From NCBI GenBank assembly GCA_938036875.1, contig CALHVX010000112.1, positions 1-37,556 on the forward strand: DNA of 37,556 bases. The letters run 5' to 3'. Below the pieces are notes generated by a model. That model had not been told where the DNA came from. It saw nothing but the letters and a program-made list of their open reading frames with translations, and searched no databases. The position numbers and the translations under genes are program-made. The DNA is from an uncultured Pseudomonadales bacterium. Lineage in GTDB: Bacteria; Pseudomonadota; Gammaproteobacteria; Pseudomonadales; Azotimanducaceae. Numbering within the stretch: the first letter of the stretch is position 1; each line of letters starts with the position of its first letter. This document shows positions 24,397-32,828 of the stretch, one piece after another.

Positions 24397-24686
24397 GACT
24401 GACCTCCCGTGTCTTTCTTCTTGAACATGGATAGCATGCGGTCAGTCACCATATAGCCACCAATCACGTTGATCGTTGCCATAGCGACAGCCAAGAATCC
24501 AAGAAAGTTCGCAAGGCCGGGCAAATCAGCGCCAGCAGAAGTTAAGGCACCAACAATGGTGATACCCGAGATAGCATTAGCACCCGACATGAGTGGGGTG
24601 TGCAAAGTAGCAGGCACTTTAGAGATGAGCTCAAAACCCAAAAAGATGGAGAGCATCAAAATAAAGGCTAGAAATACGGCGTCCAT
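24393..24686 (-). CDS. pntAB: NAD(P) transhydrogenase subunit alpha, part 2
   Basis: This 97-residue protein has three membrane helices. It shows FLGFELISKVPATLHTPLMSGANAISGI, which is the strongly conserved domain II part of the alpha subunit. It forms part of the proton channel of the transhydrogenase. In enterobacteria it is fused to the first alpha part; here, as in many other bacteria, it is separate. It sits 11 bp after pntAA and overlaps pntB by four bases. Confidence 0.95.
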   Translation of the reverse strand: MDAVFLAFILMLSIFLGFELISKVPATLHTPLMSGANAISGITIVGALTSAGADLPGLANFLGFLAVAMATINVIGGYMVTDRMLSMFKKKDTGGQS

Positions 24687-24697
24687 AGTGTCGTCCT

Positions 24698-25825
24698 CTA
24701 CAAGTTCTTAATAGTTTCGTTGACGATCGCGCCGTCTTTGGTAATCACACAAGCCGCTAGAATTTCGTCTTCTAGGTCAAGGCTGAGCACCTTCTCTTCT
24801 TTATCCCAAAATTCATCCAACAAGTTGAAAAGGTTATTGGAATACATATCGCTAGCGTTGCGCGCCACTTCTGAAGGCAAGTTGCCTTGGCCAATGATCT
24901 TGACGCCGTTGACATCAACAATCTCGTTGAGCTTAGAACCCTCAACGTTACCGCCGGTCTCAACCGCCATATCAACAATAACGCTACCGGGCGCCATGGC
25001 TTCAATCGCATCACGCGAGATAATGCGTGGCGCCGGCCGACCAAACAGCTGAGCGGTGGTAACGACCACATCAGACTGAGCAATAATTTTTGCTTGGCCT
25101 TCGCGTTGCATCTCTTGTTGCTCTTCGGTCAGCGCTTTTGCATAACCTTGATCGGTTTGACCGGTATCACCCAAATCGATCTCAACAAACTTGCCACCTA
25201 GCGACTGAACTTGCTCTGCAACCACAGGGCGCGTATCAAAGGCTTCAACGCGAGCGCCTAGGCGCTTTGCCGTTGCAATGGCTTGCAAACCTGCCACACC
25301 GGCACCGATGATAAAGACACGCGCCGGGGCAATGGTGCCTGCCGGGGTCATCATCATTGGGAAGATCTTGGGCGAGTGGTAGGCCGCTTGGATAATGGTC
25401 ACATAACCAGCCAAGTTGGCTTGTGAAGACAATGCATCCATCTTTTGCGCACGTGTGCTCCGAGGGATCATCTCCATGCTCACCGCGGTGACACCTTGGG
25501 CCGCCATAGAGTCCACCAACGATTTTTCGTTGAACGGGTCTAAGAAGCTGACATGCAAGGAACCCTTCTTTAGTAGGCTGACCTCACTGGCGTCTGGCTT
25601 GCGCACCCGCAATACAACATCAGCGCTGCCCAATAGGGCCTCGCGATCTTGGCTGATGGTGGCACCAACGTCTGTATAGTTTGCATCGCTAAAGCCAGCG
25701 GTAATTCCACATCCGGCCTCAACACTGATTTCAAATCCCGCAGCAACGAGCTTCTTTACGCTGATCGGCGTTAGAGCCGCGCGTAATTCGCCCGGCCAAG
25801 ATTCCTTAGGCACCCCAATGAGCAT
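24698..25825 (-). CDS. pntAA: NAD(P) transhydrogenase subunit alpha, part 1
   Basis: This 375-residue soluble NAD(H)-binding domain I begins MLIGVPKESWPGE and shares its fold with alanine dehydrogenase. The Rossmann motif is GAGVAGLQAIATAKRLGARVEAFDTR. The mobile-loop region follows (YAKALTEEQQ, then TAQLFGRPAPRIISRDAI). It passes hydride from NADH to the NADP site on subunit beta. It is the first gene of the three-gene operon, so the promoter should lie just upstream in the 25826-26306 region. Confidence 0.95.
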   Translation of the reverse strand: MLIGVPKESWPGELRAALTPISVKKLVAAGFEISVEAGCGITAGFSDANYTDVGATISQDREALLGSADVVLRVRKPDASEVSLLKKGSLHVSFLDPFNEKSLVDSMAAQGVTAVSMEMIPRSTRAQKMDALSSQANLAGYVTIIQAAYHSPKIFPMMMTPAGTIAPARVFIIGAGVAGLQAIATAKRLGARVEAFDTRPVVAEQVQSLGGKFVEIDLGDTGQTDQGYAKALTEEQQEMQREGQAKIIAQSDVVVTTAQLFGRPAPRIISRDAIEAMAPGSVIVDMAVETGGNVEGSKLNEIVDVNGVKIIGQGNLPSEVARNASDMYSNNLFNLLDEFWDKEEKVLSLDLEDEILAACVITKDGAIVNETIKNL

Positions 25826-26220
25826 GCATGTCCCCCTTCATATTTTGGGAAGTTTTAGAGTTGGTAGGCTGTCCAAGACCTAACCGATGTAACCAAACCG
25901 CCAGCAAACCTACCCTGCCAACTCGCAGAGCACCTTTACTAACGCTGTAACGCGCCATTATCACTTTTTAAGAGGCGTTGGTTGTGCGTATTTGTTCGAG
26001 TTTTATATTTCTTGTGTCCCCAAGAATTTTTATTTCTCGTTGAGCGCTAAGCCCGACCCTGTTCAATCCTACTCGATCCGAGGTCCTCTCCAGACCAATC
26101 GGGTCAATATCAACGGTTTGTAAGGGCAAACGAAACTAGCCCAAGGCTGGACCAATTACAGTTCACATAGTACCCGTTGTTCTCGGCATATCCAATTTTG
26201 CCTTAAAGGGAGCGTACGCC

Positions 26221-26241
26221 ATGACCAGCCTATCTATCTAG
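26221..26241 (+). other. Six-codon mini-ORF with good ribosome site
   Basis: An AAAGGGAG sequence ends eight bases before an ATG that opens six codons (M-T-S-L-S-I) and a TAG stop. It could be a leader peptide, the stub of a lost gene or chance. No plus-strand gene follows within 300 bp except the peroxidase, over 1 kb away. Confidence 0.2.
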
Positions 26242-26276
26242 CGCTGATCTGTGGTTAACCAGCCACCAAACGCGCC

Positions 26277-26294
26277 AATTTAGACAACTAAATT
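26277..26294. repeat. AT-rich hairpin after the NlpC/P60-like gene
   Basis: AATTTAG (26277-26283) and CTAAATT (26288-26294) flank an ACAA loop, 13 bp downstream of the minus-strand lipoprotein stop. The position suits a terminator, but no T-run follows. Confidence 0.4.
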
Positions 26295-26306
26295 ACAAAC
26301 ACCACT

Positions 26307-27149
26307 CTATAAACTCGGTAATAGCGTTGCTATGCCAACCAAACGCTGGCTCCAGTTACCAAAGGGCGGATATTGCTTGGCTCCACCTTGGGTTAAGTGG
26401 ACGGGCCAATCCCAGAAATGGGATTTGGTAACCATCCCAGGATGGCGCGCATTGCGGCCATGGTACATCTCAAAACCCAGTACTTGACCCGTCTTTGGGT
26501 CGAGCTGCACTTTGGTCACTGTCGCCATATGCACAATGGCAGTGGCCCGGCCGGGCGTAAACAGCGGCTTTTTACCCTGCTCGGCTAGCGGTCGCCCTTT
26601 AGAAAAAAATAGTACCGTGCCCGGTCGTACTTGATCACGGATTCGACGCAGATCTGCGGGTGCGGCACCTAAACTAGGGGCATCGTCATAGTAGATGGGG
26701 GTAAAACGATCCTGCTTGTCATACCAACGGGCAATCTGGCGGGTGGTACGGGCTGCGGCTTTTGCTCTTACCCGATTGCTCCCTTGGGGTCGATAATCGC
26801 GTACACCTTGAGTGGCCACCAAGTTTTTCTCTTGATCTGGGCAGCGCTGGGCTACATAGCTTGAAAGGCGCAAAAAGTTGCCAGAGCAATCTCGCCACTC
26901 ATTGGCTGGGTCTTGGCTATAGGGAATCTTCTGAGCCACCATCTTGGTCACTATCGGTTGCAACAAACGACCTAAAGTGACGCGAGCGCCAGCACATTCC
27001 ACCACCCAATCCGAGCGGTTAGAGGCTACAGGCCCAGCGTTAGGCGCATTCACCGGCGACTCGGGCACGGTTTTCGGAGCCGACTGGCAGCCCACCAAGA
27101 ACACAACACACAGGAGAATGTAACCTCCTGCCGAATCCAACCTAGCCAT
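26307..27149 (-). CDS. Lipoprotein with NlpC/P60-like cysteine hydrolase features
   Basis: This 280-residue protein has a lipobox LVGC (Cys21). A D-C88-S-G motif with a following helix (NFLRLSSYVAQR) matches the catalytic Cys region of NlpC/P60 peptidases. AIVHMATV is a candidate for the His strand and FEMYHGRN for a third polar residue. Such enzymes cleave peptidoglycan peptides or related amide bonds in the envelope. The family fit is by motif only, and the domain is longer than a bare NlpC/P60. The gene is divergent from the di-heme peroxidase. Confidence 0.68.
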   Translation of the reverse strand: MARLDSAGGYILLCVVFLVGCQSAPKTVPESPVNAPNAGPVASNRSDWVVECAGARVTLGRLLQPIVTKMVAQKIPYSQDPANEWRDCSGNFLRLSSYVAQRCPDQEKNLVATQGVRDYRPQGSNRVRAKAAARTTRQIARWYDKQDRFTPIYYDDAPSLGAAPADLRRIRDQVRPGTVLFFSKGRPLAEQGKKPLFTPGRATAIVHMATVTKVQLDPKTGQVLGFEMYHGRNARHPGMVTKSHFWDWPVHLTQGGAKQYPPFGNWSQRLVGIATLLPSL

Positions 27150-27276
27150 TTAGATCCCCCCAAATATCGTCGACCCTAGCACAGGTTTTGTGCCGCAGGT
27201 CACACCCCCAGGCCGCGTCTCCACGCTAACCACACATTTCTAGCGAATAATCATCTTCCGTCCATAGGAGAGCGCC

Positions 27277-28848
27277 ATGCCGAGACTACCTACGCTTGAT
27301 TACCGCTGGTTCGTATACTCAACCCTTTGCTTGGTTGGCACAGCCTGCGGCGGTGGCGGCGGCTCAAGCGCGGCATCCGATGCTGTACCACCCGTAACCA
27401 CAACCCCCACACCCACAACACCAAGCCCTGCCACCGATCCTTTAGATATCGAGCTGATGGCACTGATCAATGCGGAGAACCTCACCGGCGACGCCAGCCG
27501 AAATCGTTCGCTACCAAACATCACCGATCCGTTAGCCCAGCTTGGCAAAAAATTGTTCTTCACCAAAGGTTTGGGCGGCGATTTAGATTCTGCCTGTGTC
27601 AGCTGCCATCACCCCATGTTAGGCGGCGCCGACGCCTTGTCGCTGCCGGTTGGGGTCGGGGCAACCAATCCGGACTTACTTGGGCCTGGGCGAACTCACA
27701 ATGGAGACGGGCTACCCAACGTGCCAAGAAACTCACCAACCGTATTTAATACCGGGTTGTGGGACAGCGGTCTATTTTTCGATTCTCGCGTCGAAAGTTT
27801 TGGTAAAGAGGAGTTTGCCAACGGCGCCGGTTCAAACATTCGCACCCCAGACGTCGCCTTGGGTAACGTCGATGCAAATGCCGGAGCAAACCTAGCCGCC
27901 GCTCAGGCAAGATTCCCCATCACCTCACACGAAGAGATGCGCGGCAACACTTTTGAAGCCGCAGGTACTAACGCCGACGTTAGAGATCACTTGGCTGCAA
28001 GGCTAGGTAACTACGGCATCGGTTCAGGTGAATTGCCAAACAACCAATGGCTCCCAGAATTTCAAGCCGTGTTCGGCGCAGGCAATGCCAACGAGCTCAT
28101 TACCTTTGACAACATTGCCGCTGCGCTTGGCGAATACGAGCGCTCCATGGTATTCACCAGCAATCCCTTTGGCGATTACGTGGCCGGTGACCTTACCGCA
28201 CTCAACGATGCTCAAAAGCGCGGCGCGATCTTGTTCTTTACCGATGCGGAAGACGATGGCGGCGGTTGCGCGAATTGCCATAGCGGTGAGCAATTCACCG
28301 ATGGCGAACACCACACGGTAGCTTTCCCACAGTTTGGGCATGGCAAAGGGGATGGCAACGCCGATGATTTTGGCCGGGAGCGCGAAACTGGTGTCGCCGA
28401 TGATAGGTACAGCTACCGCACACCCAGCCTGTTAAACATAGAGGTGACTGCGCCGTACGGGCATGCGGGTGTCTATGCCACATTGGGCGACGTGCTCAGA
28501 CACTACAACAACCCTAACGGTTCACAAGAAGACTTTTTTGATGAAGGTGCCTGTGGGCTCGAGCAGTTTGAAGATCGTCCAGACTGTGCATCGTTGTATC
28601 CCGATGCACAAGCAAACAGCCAACTGGCTTTAGACAAATTGCGACGTGAACGAAACGCCAATACAACGGAGTTTGTTGATACCGACATCGACAACAATGA
28701 ACGCGCTGACATCGTTGCGTTTTTAGGTGCACTCACCGATCCGTGCGTTCGGGATCGCACCTGTTTGGCACCATGGATTGCACAACCTTCTGAAGCAGCC
28801 GATGCCCAACAGCTCAACGGGGTTGATCGCGATGGCAATCCACTCTAA
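27277..28848 (+). CDS. Di-heme cytochrome c peroxidase-like lipoprotein
   Basis: This 523-residue protein belongs to the CcpA/MauG family. A signal region ends at C24, followed by GGGGGSS, as in lipoproteins. The two heme c sites are C107-V-S-C110-H and C331-A-N-C334-H. Spacing of over 220 residues and extra loops make it longer than a classical peroxidase (about 330 aa). Later YRTPSLLNIEVTAPYGHAGVYATLGDVLRHYNNP is the typical family end. It should reduce hydrogen peroxide or oxidise a substrate in the periplasm. A GGAG ribosome site precedes the ATG. Confidence 0.92.
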   Translation: MPRLPTLDYRWFVYSTLCLVGTACGGGGGSSAASDAVPPVTTTPTPTTPSPATDPLDIELMALINAENLTGDASRNRSLPNITDPLAQLGKKLFFTKGLGGDLDSACVSCHHPMLGGADALSLPVGVGATNPDLLGPGRTHNGDGLPNVPRNSPTVFNTGLWDSGLFFDSRVESFGKEEFANGAGSNIRTPDVALGNVDANAGANLAAAQARFPITSHEEMRGNTFEAAGTNADVRDHLAARLGNYGIGSGELPNNQWLPEFQAVFGAGNANELITFDNIAAALGEYERSMVFTSNPFGDYVAGDLTALNDAQKRGAILFFTDAEDDGGGCANCHSGEQFTDGEHHTVAFPQFGHGKGDGNADDFGRERETGVADDRYSYRTPSLLNIEVTAPYGHAGVYATLGDVLRHYNNPNGSQEDFFDEGACGLEQFEDRPDCASLYPDAQANSQLALDKLRRERNANTTEFVDTDIDNNERADIVAFLGALTDPCVRDRTCLAPWIAQPSEAADAQQLNGVDRDGNPL

Positions 28849-28850
28849 CG

Positions 28851-28870
28851 GCCAGCAACCGAGTGCTGGC
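28851..28870. terminator. Hairpin between convergent peroxidase and SpoIIAA-like genes
   Basis: GCCAGCA (28851-28857) and TGCTGGC (28864-28870) form a 7-bp stem, directly after the peroxidase stop and touching the stop of the opposite gene. It may serve both directions, but there is no T-run. Confidence 0.5.
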
Positions 28871-29226
28871 TATGGATCCAACCAAGCCAACGCTGCGTCC
28901 ATATCCGCAAACACAACCCAGGGCCAAGGAACCTGCGCCTTGGCTAAAATGCTTTCGAGCCAGTCAACACCAGCTCGATCCGCCAGCACAAAGGCCCGCT
29001 TCTCCGTCGACATGTGATTTTTCGCCAACTCGATCATGTCGGGCAACACTTCACCGAGTTGTCCACCTTGAGTATCCAAATCAAGCTCGCGCAAGTCCCA
29101 CAAAACACAAACGTCTGCCTGCGGAATAACCGATGTCGCGGCGATGGCTTGCTTGATATCAGTCACGCTGACTTCGCCAGTCACTACATGGGTTACATAG
29201 GTGGTTGTCCCTTTGCTGTTTATCAT
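28870..29226 (-). CDS. SpoIIAA/STAS-like small protein, copy 2
   Basis: This 118-residue protein is a paralogue of the product of 15496-15861. Shared blocks are VLWDLRELD (VWDFRLSG in copy 1), KRAFVLADRAGVDWLESILAK (RRAFVVADTTEVARLTDMLSK) and PWPWVVFADMDAALAWL (PWSWVVKIDMADALAWL). The first part (THVVTGEVSVTDIKQAI) is the more usual SpoIIAA-like start. It is cytoplasmic, without membrane segments. The function is unknown; the family is related in fold to anti-anti-sigma factors, but the phosphorylatable Ser site is not evident. Confidence 0.75.
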   Translation of the reverse strand: MINSKGTTTYVTHVVTGEVSVTDIKQAIAATSVIPQADVCVLWDLRELDLDTQGGQLGEVLPDMIELAKNHMSTEKRAFVLADRAGVDWLESILAKAQVPWPWVVFADMDAALAWLDP

Positions 29227-29481
29227 TGCGTTGCTCGGTCGTTTTTGTGGCTTGCCAACCCGGCCTCTTTTATAAGCCTAGTTGTAAAAATAGACTCTGC
29301 CCTCGGGAATACGCGCCGTTTTGCCTTTCACTAACCACCGGCAAGGGATACTAGGGCATGATAGTTGCTCTAATCGGGGGTTTTGACTAGACAATTCAAG
29401 GTCCTCTAAAACCGAGCCCATTGTCGCCAATTGCAGCCCCTTGCTAACATCGCGCAACCTGACCAGAGAAAGAATCGCTGT

Positions 29482-30723
29482 ATGAAGCAACCCCGCTTAC
29501 CTATGGCTAGACGTCGGCTGCTACAGGCGGCCACGGCCAGCACTGCTTGGCGTTCTCTAGGCACGTTAATCCATGCCGGCCTGTTACCCACGGCTAGTGT
29601 GGCCGCTCAGGCAGCGCCAACCGACGACCTGCTCGCCAAGCTTGGCAAGCCCCAGTTACATCTACTCAACGATCGACCGTTGAATGCTGAAACCCCCGCG
29701 CACCTCCTAGACGACGCCATCACTCCGGCCAACCGATTCTTCGTGCGTAATAACGGCATTATGCCTACAGCAGCCGTGGACCCTGATGCCTGGACACTGC
29801 GCGTCAGCGGTGAGGCATGCGCCAAGCCAACAACATTCTCGCTTGCCGAGCTGAAAGATCGGTTTCCTAGCGTGACACTGCAACTGCAGCTGGAGTGCGG
29901 TGGCAACGGTCGCGCAGAATTTCGCCCACGTGCCAGCGGCAATCAATGGTCAACGGGGGCCATCGCTTGCCCTCAATGGACCGGCATTAGGCTAGCGGAT
30001 GTATTGAAGCACTGTGGCGCGACTAACCAGGCGGTTTACGTTGCCTACAAAGGTGCAGATACTCACTTATCGGGTGACGCCTCTAAAGACCCTATCTCTC
30101 GAGGCGTGCCGATCGCCAAAGCGCGCGAAGCAGAAGCCCTACTGGCTTACCAGATGAACGGCGAACCCATTCCTTTACTGCACGGCGCGCCTTTGCGCCT
30201 AGTCATCGGCGGCTGGCCGGGCTCTGTCAGCGGTAAATGGTTAACCGATATCTTGATTCGCGATCGGGTGCACGATGGCGCCAAGATGACGGGTAACGCG
30301 TACCGAGTCCCCTGTGATCCCGTTGCACCCGGCGCCAAGGTAGCCGCAGAGGACATGTGCATTATTGAGTCCATGCCCGTAAAGTCGCTAATAACTTTCC
30401 CTCAATCTGGGGTACAGGTTGCCAAGGGCACCGAGCTGGAGCTGCGTGGACATGCTTGGGCCGGAGACCGCAGCGTAAAGCGGGTTGATATCAGCACAGA
30501 TTTTGGTGCGACCTGGCAAAAAGCAAAGCTCGATCGCCCGGTGAATCGCTTAGCCTGGCAGCGCTTCCATGCCCAAGTAGCGCTCCCAGATGCTGGCTAC
30601 TATGAGATTTGGGCCAAAGCCACAGATTCCGCCGGAGTCGCGCAACCGATGCTGGTGCCCGGTTGGAACCCCAAAGGCTATCTCAACAACGCTTGCCACC
30701 GCATTGCAGTGCAAGCGGTCTAG
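29482..30723 (+). CDS. Molybdopterin sulfite oxidase/dehydrogenase, Tat-exported
   Basis: The start at 29482 gives 413 residues with a Tat signal (A-R-R-R-L-L-Q-A near residue 9). The sulfite oxidase fold follows: FFVRNNGIMP at the start of the molybdopterin domain, and C139 in LQLECGGNGR as the cysteine ligand of molybdenum. The C-terminal dimerisation domain (RGHAWAGDRSVKRVDISTDFGATW) is also typical. It probably oxidises sulfite to sulfate in the periplasm, in the SorA/SoxC group. It lies 4 bp before a c-type cytochrome gene, its likely electron acceptor. Confidence 0.92.
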   Translation: MKQPRLPMARRRLLQAATASTAWRSLGTLIHAGLLPTASVAAQAAPTDDLLAKLGKPQLHLLNDRPLNAETPAHLLDDAITPANRFFVRNNGIMPTAAVDPDAWTLRVSGEACAKPTTFSLAELKDRFPSVTLQLQLECGGNGRAEFRPRASGNQWSTGAIACPQWTGIRLADVLKHCGATNQAVYVAYKGADTHLSGDASKDPISRGVPIAKAREAEALLAYQMNGEPIPLLHGAPLRLVIGGWPGSVSGKWLTDILIRDRVHDGAKMTGNAYRVPCDPVAPGAKVAAEDMCIIESMPVKSLITFPQSGVQVAKGTELELRGHAWAGDRSVKRVDISTDFGATWQKAKLDRPVNRLAWQRFHAQVALPDAGYYEIWAKATDSAGVAQPMLVPGWNPKGYLNNACHRIAVQAV

Positions 30724-30727
30724 CGCC

Positions 30728-31084
30728 ATGTTCGCAAGCCTGTGTCAGCCTTGGATGCTAGTTTCTGCCCTGATGCTATCGGCTGCGTCGCTTGGAGCCT
30801 CTAAAGACACGCCGATCGACCCCGAATCCGGTCTAGTGCAGGCGACTAATTGGCGATTGGTGCTCGGTCACTGCGGCGCTTGCCACAGCTACAAGCTGAT
30901 TACGGCCCAGCGAGGCAACCGCGACTATTGGCTAAAAACTATCCGCTGGATGCAAAGCACGCAAAATTTGTGGCCAATACCCGAAGCGCAAGAGTCAGCG
31001 ATCTTGGATTATCTGGCCGAGCACTACGATGAAACCCAATGGGGTCGGCGGCCACCATTAAAAGCAACCCTGCTCCCTAAGTAG
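30728..31084 (+). CDS. Monoheme c-type cytochrome, SorB-like
   Basis: The ATG at 30728 gives 118 residues with a signal peptide (hydrophobic LVSALMLSAASLGAS). One heme c site C49-G-A-C52-H53 follows. The start is 4 bp after the molybdopterin enzyme stop. Placement and size match the cytochrome subunit of sulfite dehydrogenase (SorB), which takes electrons to the respiratory chain. A Met ligand is probably in RWMQSTQNLWP. Confidence 0.82.
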   Translation: MFASLCQPWMLVSALMLSAASLGASKDTPIDPESGLVQATNWRLVLGHCGACHSYKLITAQRGNRDYWLKTIRWMQSTQNLWPIPEAQESAILDYLAEHYDETQWGRRPPLKATLLPK

Positions 31085-31167
31085 AGCCCTTGCATCCAAC
31101 CGCCAAGCTTCCCACAATCCAGCACTGGGGTTAGACGTTAACGACAAGTCACTGGGGAGAACTGGAG

Positions 31168-32274
31168 ATGCTGAGCCATAGAGCGGCCGCTGTAGCCGTA
31201 TTGGTCGCATTTATCGTTGGTATCATCGGCAGCCTGGCACTACGCCCTGCTGGCGGCATCACCCAGGCACAAGGTGTGGAGGATGGCACCGTCCCACTGC
31301 GCATCAGCTGGCGCCTACCCGTTGCTTTCCCTTCCACCATGCCCGTGCTTGGCGACAACCCAATCTATCTTACCGATGCTTTGCGAGACGCAAGCGGCGG
31401 TGCGGTGCAAATCAAAATATTTGAGCCCGGCGAATTGGTGCCCTCGTTCAGCATTGTGGATGCGGTGCGCGACGGCAAAGTTCAGGCCGGCTATACCTGG
31501 CTTGGTTACGATCAGGGCAAGATCCCTGCTTCAGCGCTCATTGGCGCGGTTCCCTTTGGCATGGAACCTTGGGAGTTTGCCGCTTGGTGGTACGAGGCCG
31601 GCGGTCAGGCTCTTGGCGAAGCCTTATACAAGAAGCACAACGTACATCCCATCTTATGTGGCATGACGGGCCCAGAAACCGCAGGCTGGTTTCGCAATCG
31701 CATCGAAACGCTAGACGACCTTAAAGGCTTAAAAATTCGTTTTGCCGGGCTCGGTGGTAAGGTGATCGAACGGCTCGGCGCATCGGTCACCATGTTACCC
31801 GGTGGCGAGATTTTTCAAGCGCTCGAGAAAGGGGCAATCGACGCCAGCGAGTTTGCCTTGCCCGTCGTGGATCAGTCGCTGGGGTTCAACCGAGTAGCCA
31901 AGTTCAACTACTACCCAGGGTGGCATCAACCGGCAACAACCAGCCATCTCGCGATCAACATGCAGATTTGGGAAGGTCTGAGCAAAGCGGACCAAAGCCT
32001 GCTAGAGATGGCTTGCACCGCCGGTGTCATTCGCAACTTGGCCAACTCCGAAGCCAGCCAAGGTGAGATCATTGCCAACTTCCCTAGCATCGGCGTTTCT
32101 GCTGAGAGCTTGCCGCTACCCATCTTGCGTGAGCTCAATACGGTGAGCAACGAAGTGCTCGCAGAAGAAGCCGCCAAAGATGCAGACTTTGCTGAGGTCT
32201 TAGAGTCCCAGCGCAACTTCCGCAGCAACTACAAGCACTGGAAACAGCGCGCTTACCTACCACGCGATTTCTAA
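31168..32274 (+). CDS. TRAP transporter substrate-binding protein, TakP-like
   Basis: This 368-residue periplasmic receptor has a signal anchor (residues 5-25). Its body reads LRISWRLPVAFP, the GWFRNRIETLDDLKGLKIRFAGLGGKVIERLGA region with the conserved Arg that binds the substrate carboxylate, and GGEIFQALEKGAIDASEF. FNYYPGWHQPATTSH is close to TakP, the 2-oxoacid-binding member. A 2-oxo acid or hydroxy acid substrate is inferred from that resemblance. The gene overlaps the small permease start by one base (TAATG). Confidence 0.9.
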   Translation: MLSHRAAAVAVLVAFIVGIIGSLALRPAGGITQAQGVEDGTVPLRISWRLPVAFPSTMPVLGDNPIYLTDALRDASGGAVQIKIFEPGELVPSFSIVDAVRDGKVQAGYTWLGYDQGKIPASALIGAVPFGMEPWEFAAWWYEAGGQALGEALYKKHNVHPILCGMTGPETAGWFRNRIETLDDLKGLKIRFAGLGGKVIERLGASVTMLPGGEIFQALEKGAIDASEFALPVVDQSLGFNRVAKFNYYPGWHQPATTSHLAINMQIWEGLSKADQSLLEMACTAGVIRNLANSEASQGEIIANFPSIGVSAESLPLPILRELNTVSNEVLAEEAAKDADFAEVLESQRNFRSNYKHWKQRAYLPRDF

Positions 32275-32828
32275 TGCTGCCGCACACCCCCTTATCTAGG
32301 CGCATTGATGCCATGCTCGACCTAGTCGGCAGAACCACCTCGTGGATATGGTTGTTGCTGCTAGCCGTTATTGTGGTGAACGTGACCGCTCGACACCTGT
32401 TTAGCAGTGGCCGGGTTGAGTTCGAAGAGCTGCAATGGCACTTGTACTCCATCGGCTTTTTGCTGGGCATGAGCTACGCCTACCAAGCCGACAGCCATAT
32501 TCGGGTTGATGTGCTGCACGAACGCATGTCACCGCGCACCCAAGCCTGGGTGGAGCTCTACGGCATCTTGCTGTTTGTCCTGCCTTTTGTGGTGCTCATC
32601 ATTTACTACTCCATACCCTTTGTTGTGAGCAGTTGGCAGCTATCAGAGGTCTCTCAAGCCCCTGGCGGTTTGCCTTATCGCTGGTTTATCAAAGCGGCCT
32701 TGCCGTTAGGCTTTACGTTATTGCTGTTAGCTGTGGTCAGCCGCTTCAGCCGCGTTTGGTCTGCGCTCTTTGATGACCCGGCAGCCCAACAGCACACCAC
32801 AACTCAAGGAAACAACAATGGCCGTTAA
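32274..32828 (+). CDS. TRAP transporter small permease (DctQ family)
   Basis: This 184-residue protein has four membrane helices, as DctQ proteins do. A charged segment FEELQWHLYSIGFLLGMSYAYQADSHIRVDVL matches the family core. It supports the large permease in sodium-driven uptake. The start overlaps the binding-protein stop, and its end overlaps the large permease start by 11 bp. Confidence 0.9.
   Translation: MLPHTPLSRRIDAMLDLVGRTTSWIWLLLLAVIVVNVTARHLFSSGRVEFEELQWHLYSIGFLLGMSYAYQADSHIRVDVLHERMSPRTQAWVELYGILLFVLPFVVLIIYYSIPFVVSSWQLSEVSQAPGGLPYRWFIKAALPLGFTLLLLAVVSRFSRVWSALFDDPAAQQHTTTQGNNNGR

Larger units (their letters stand above)
25826..26306. other. 481-bp intergenic region upstream of the transhydrogenase operon
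   Basis: This is the longest non-coding stretch of the window. It should hold the pnt promoter and the 3' region of the minus-strand lipoprotein gene. I see an AT-rich hairpin at 26277-26294, a six-codon mini-ORF at 26221 and a loose GGTAGG/CCTACC repeat near 25865-25915. No larger ORF, tRNA or recognisable riboswitch was found. Confidence 0.55.
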
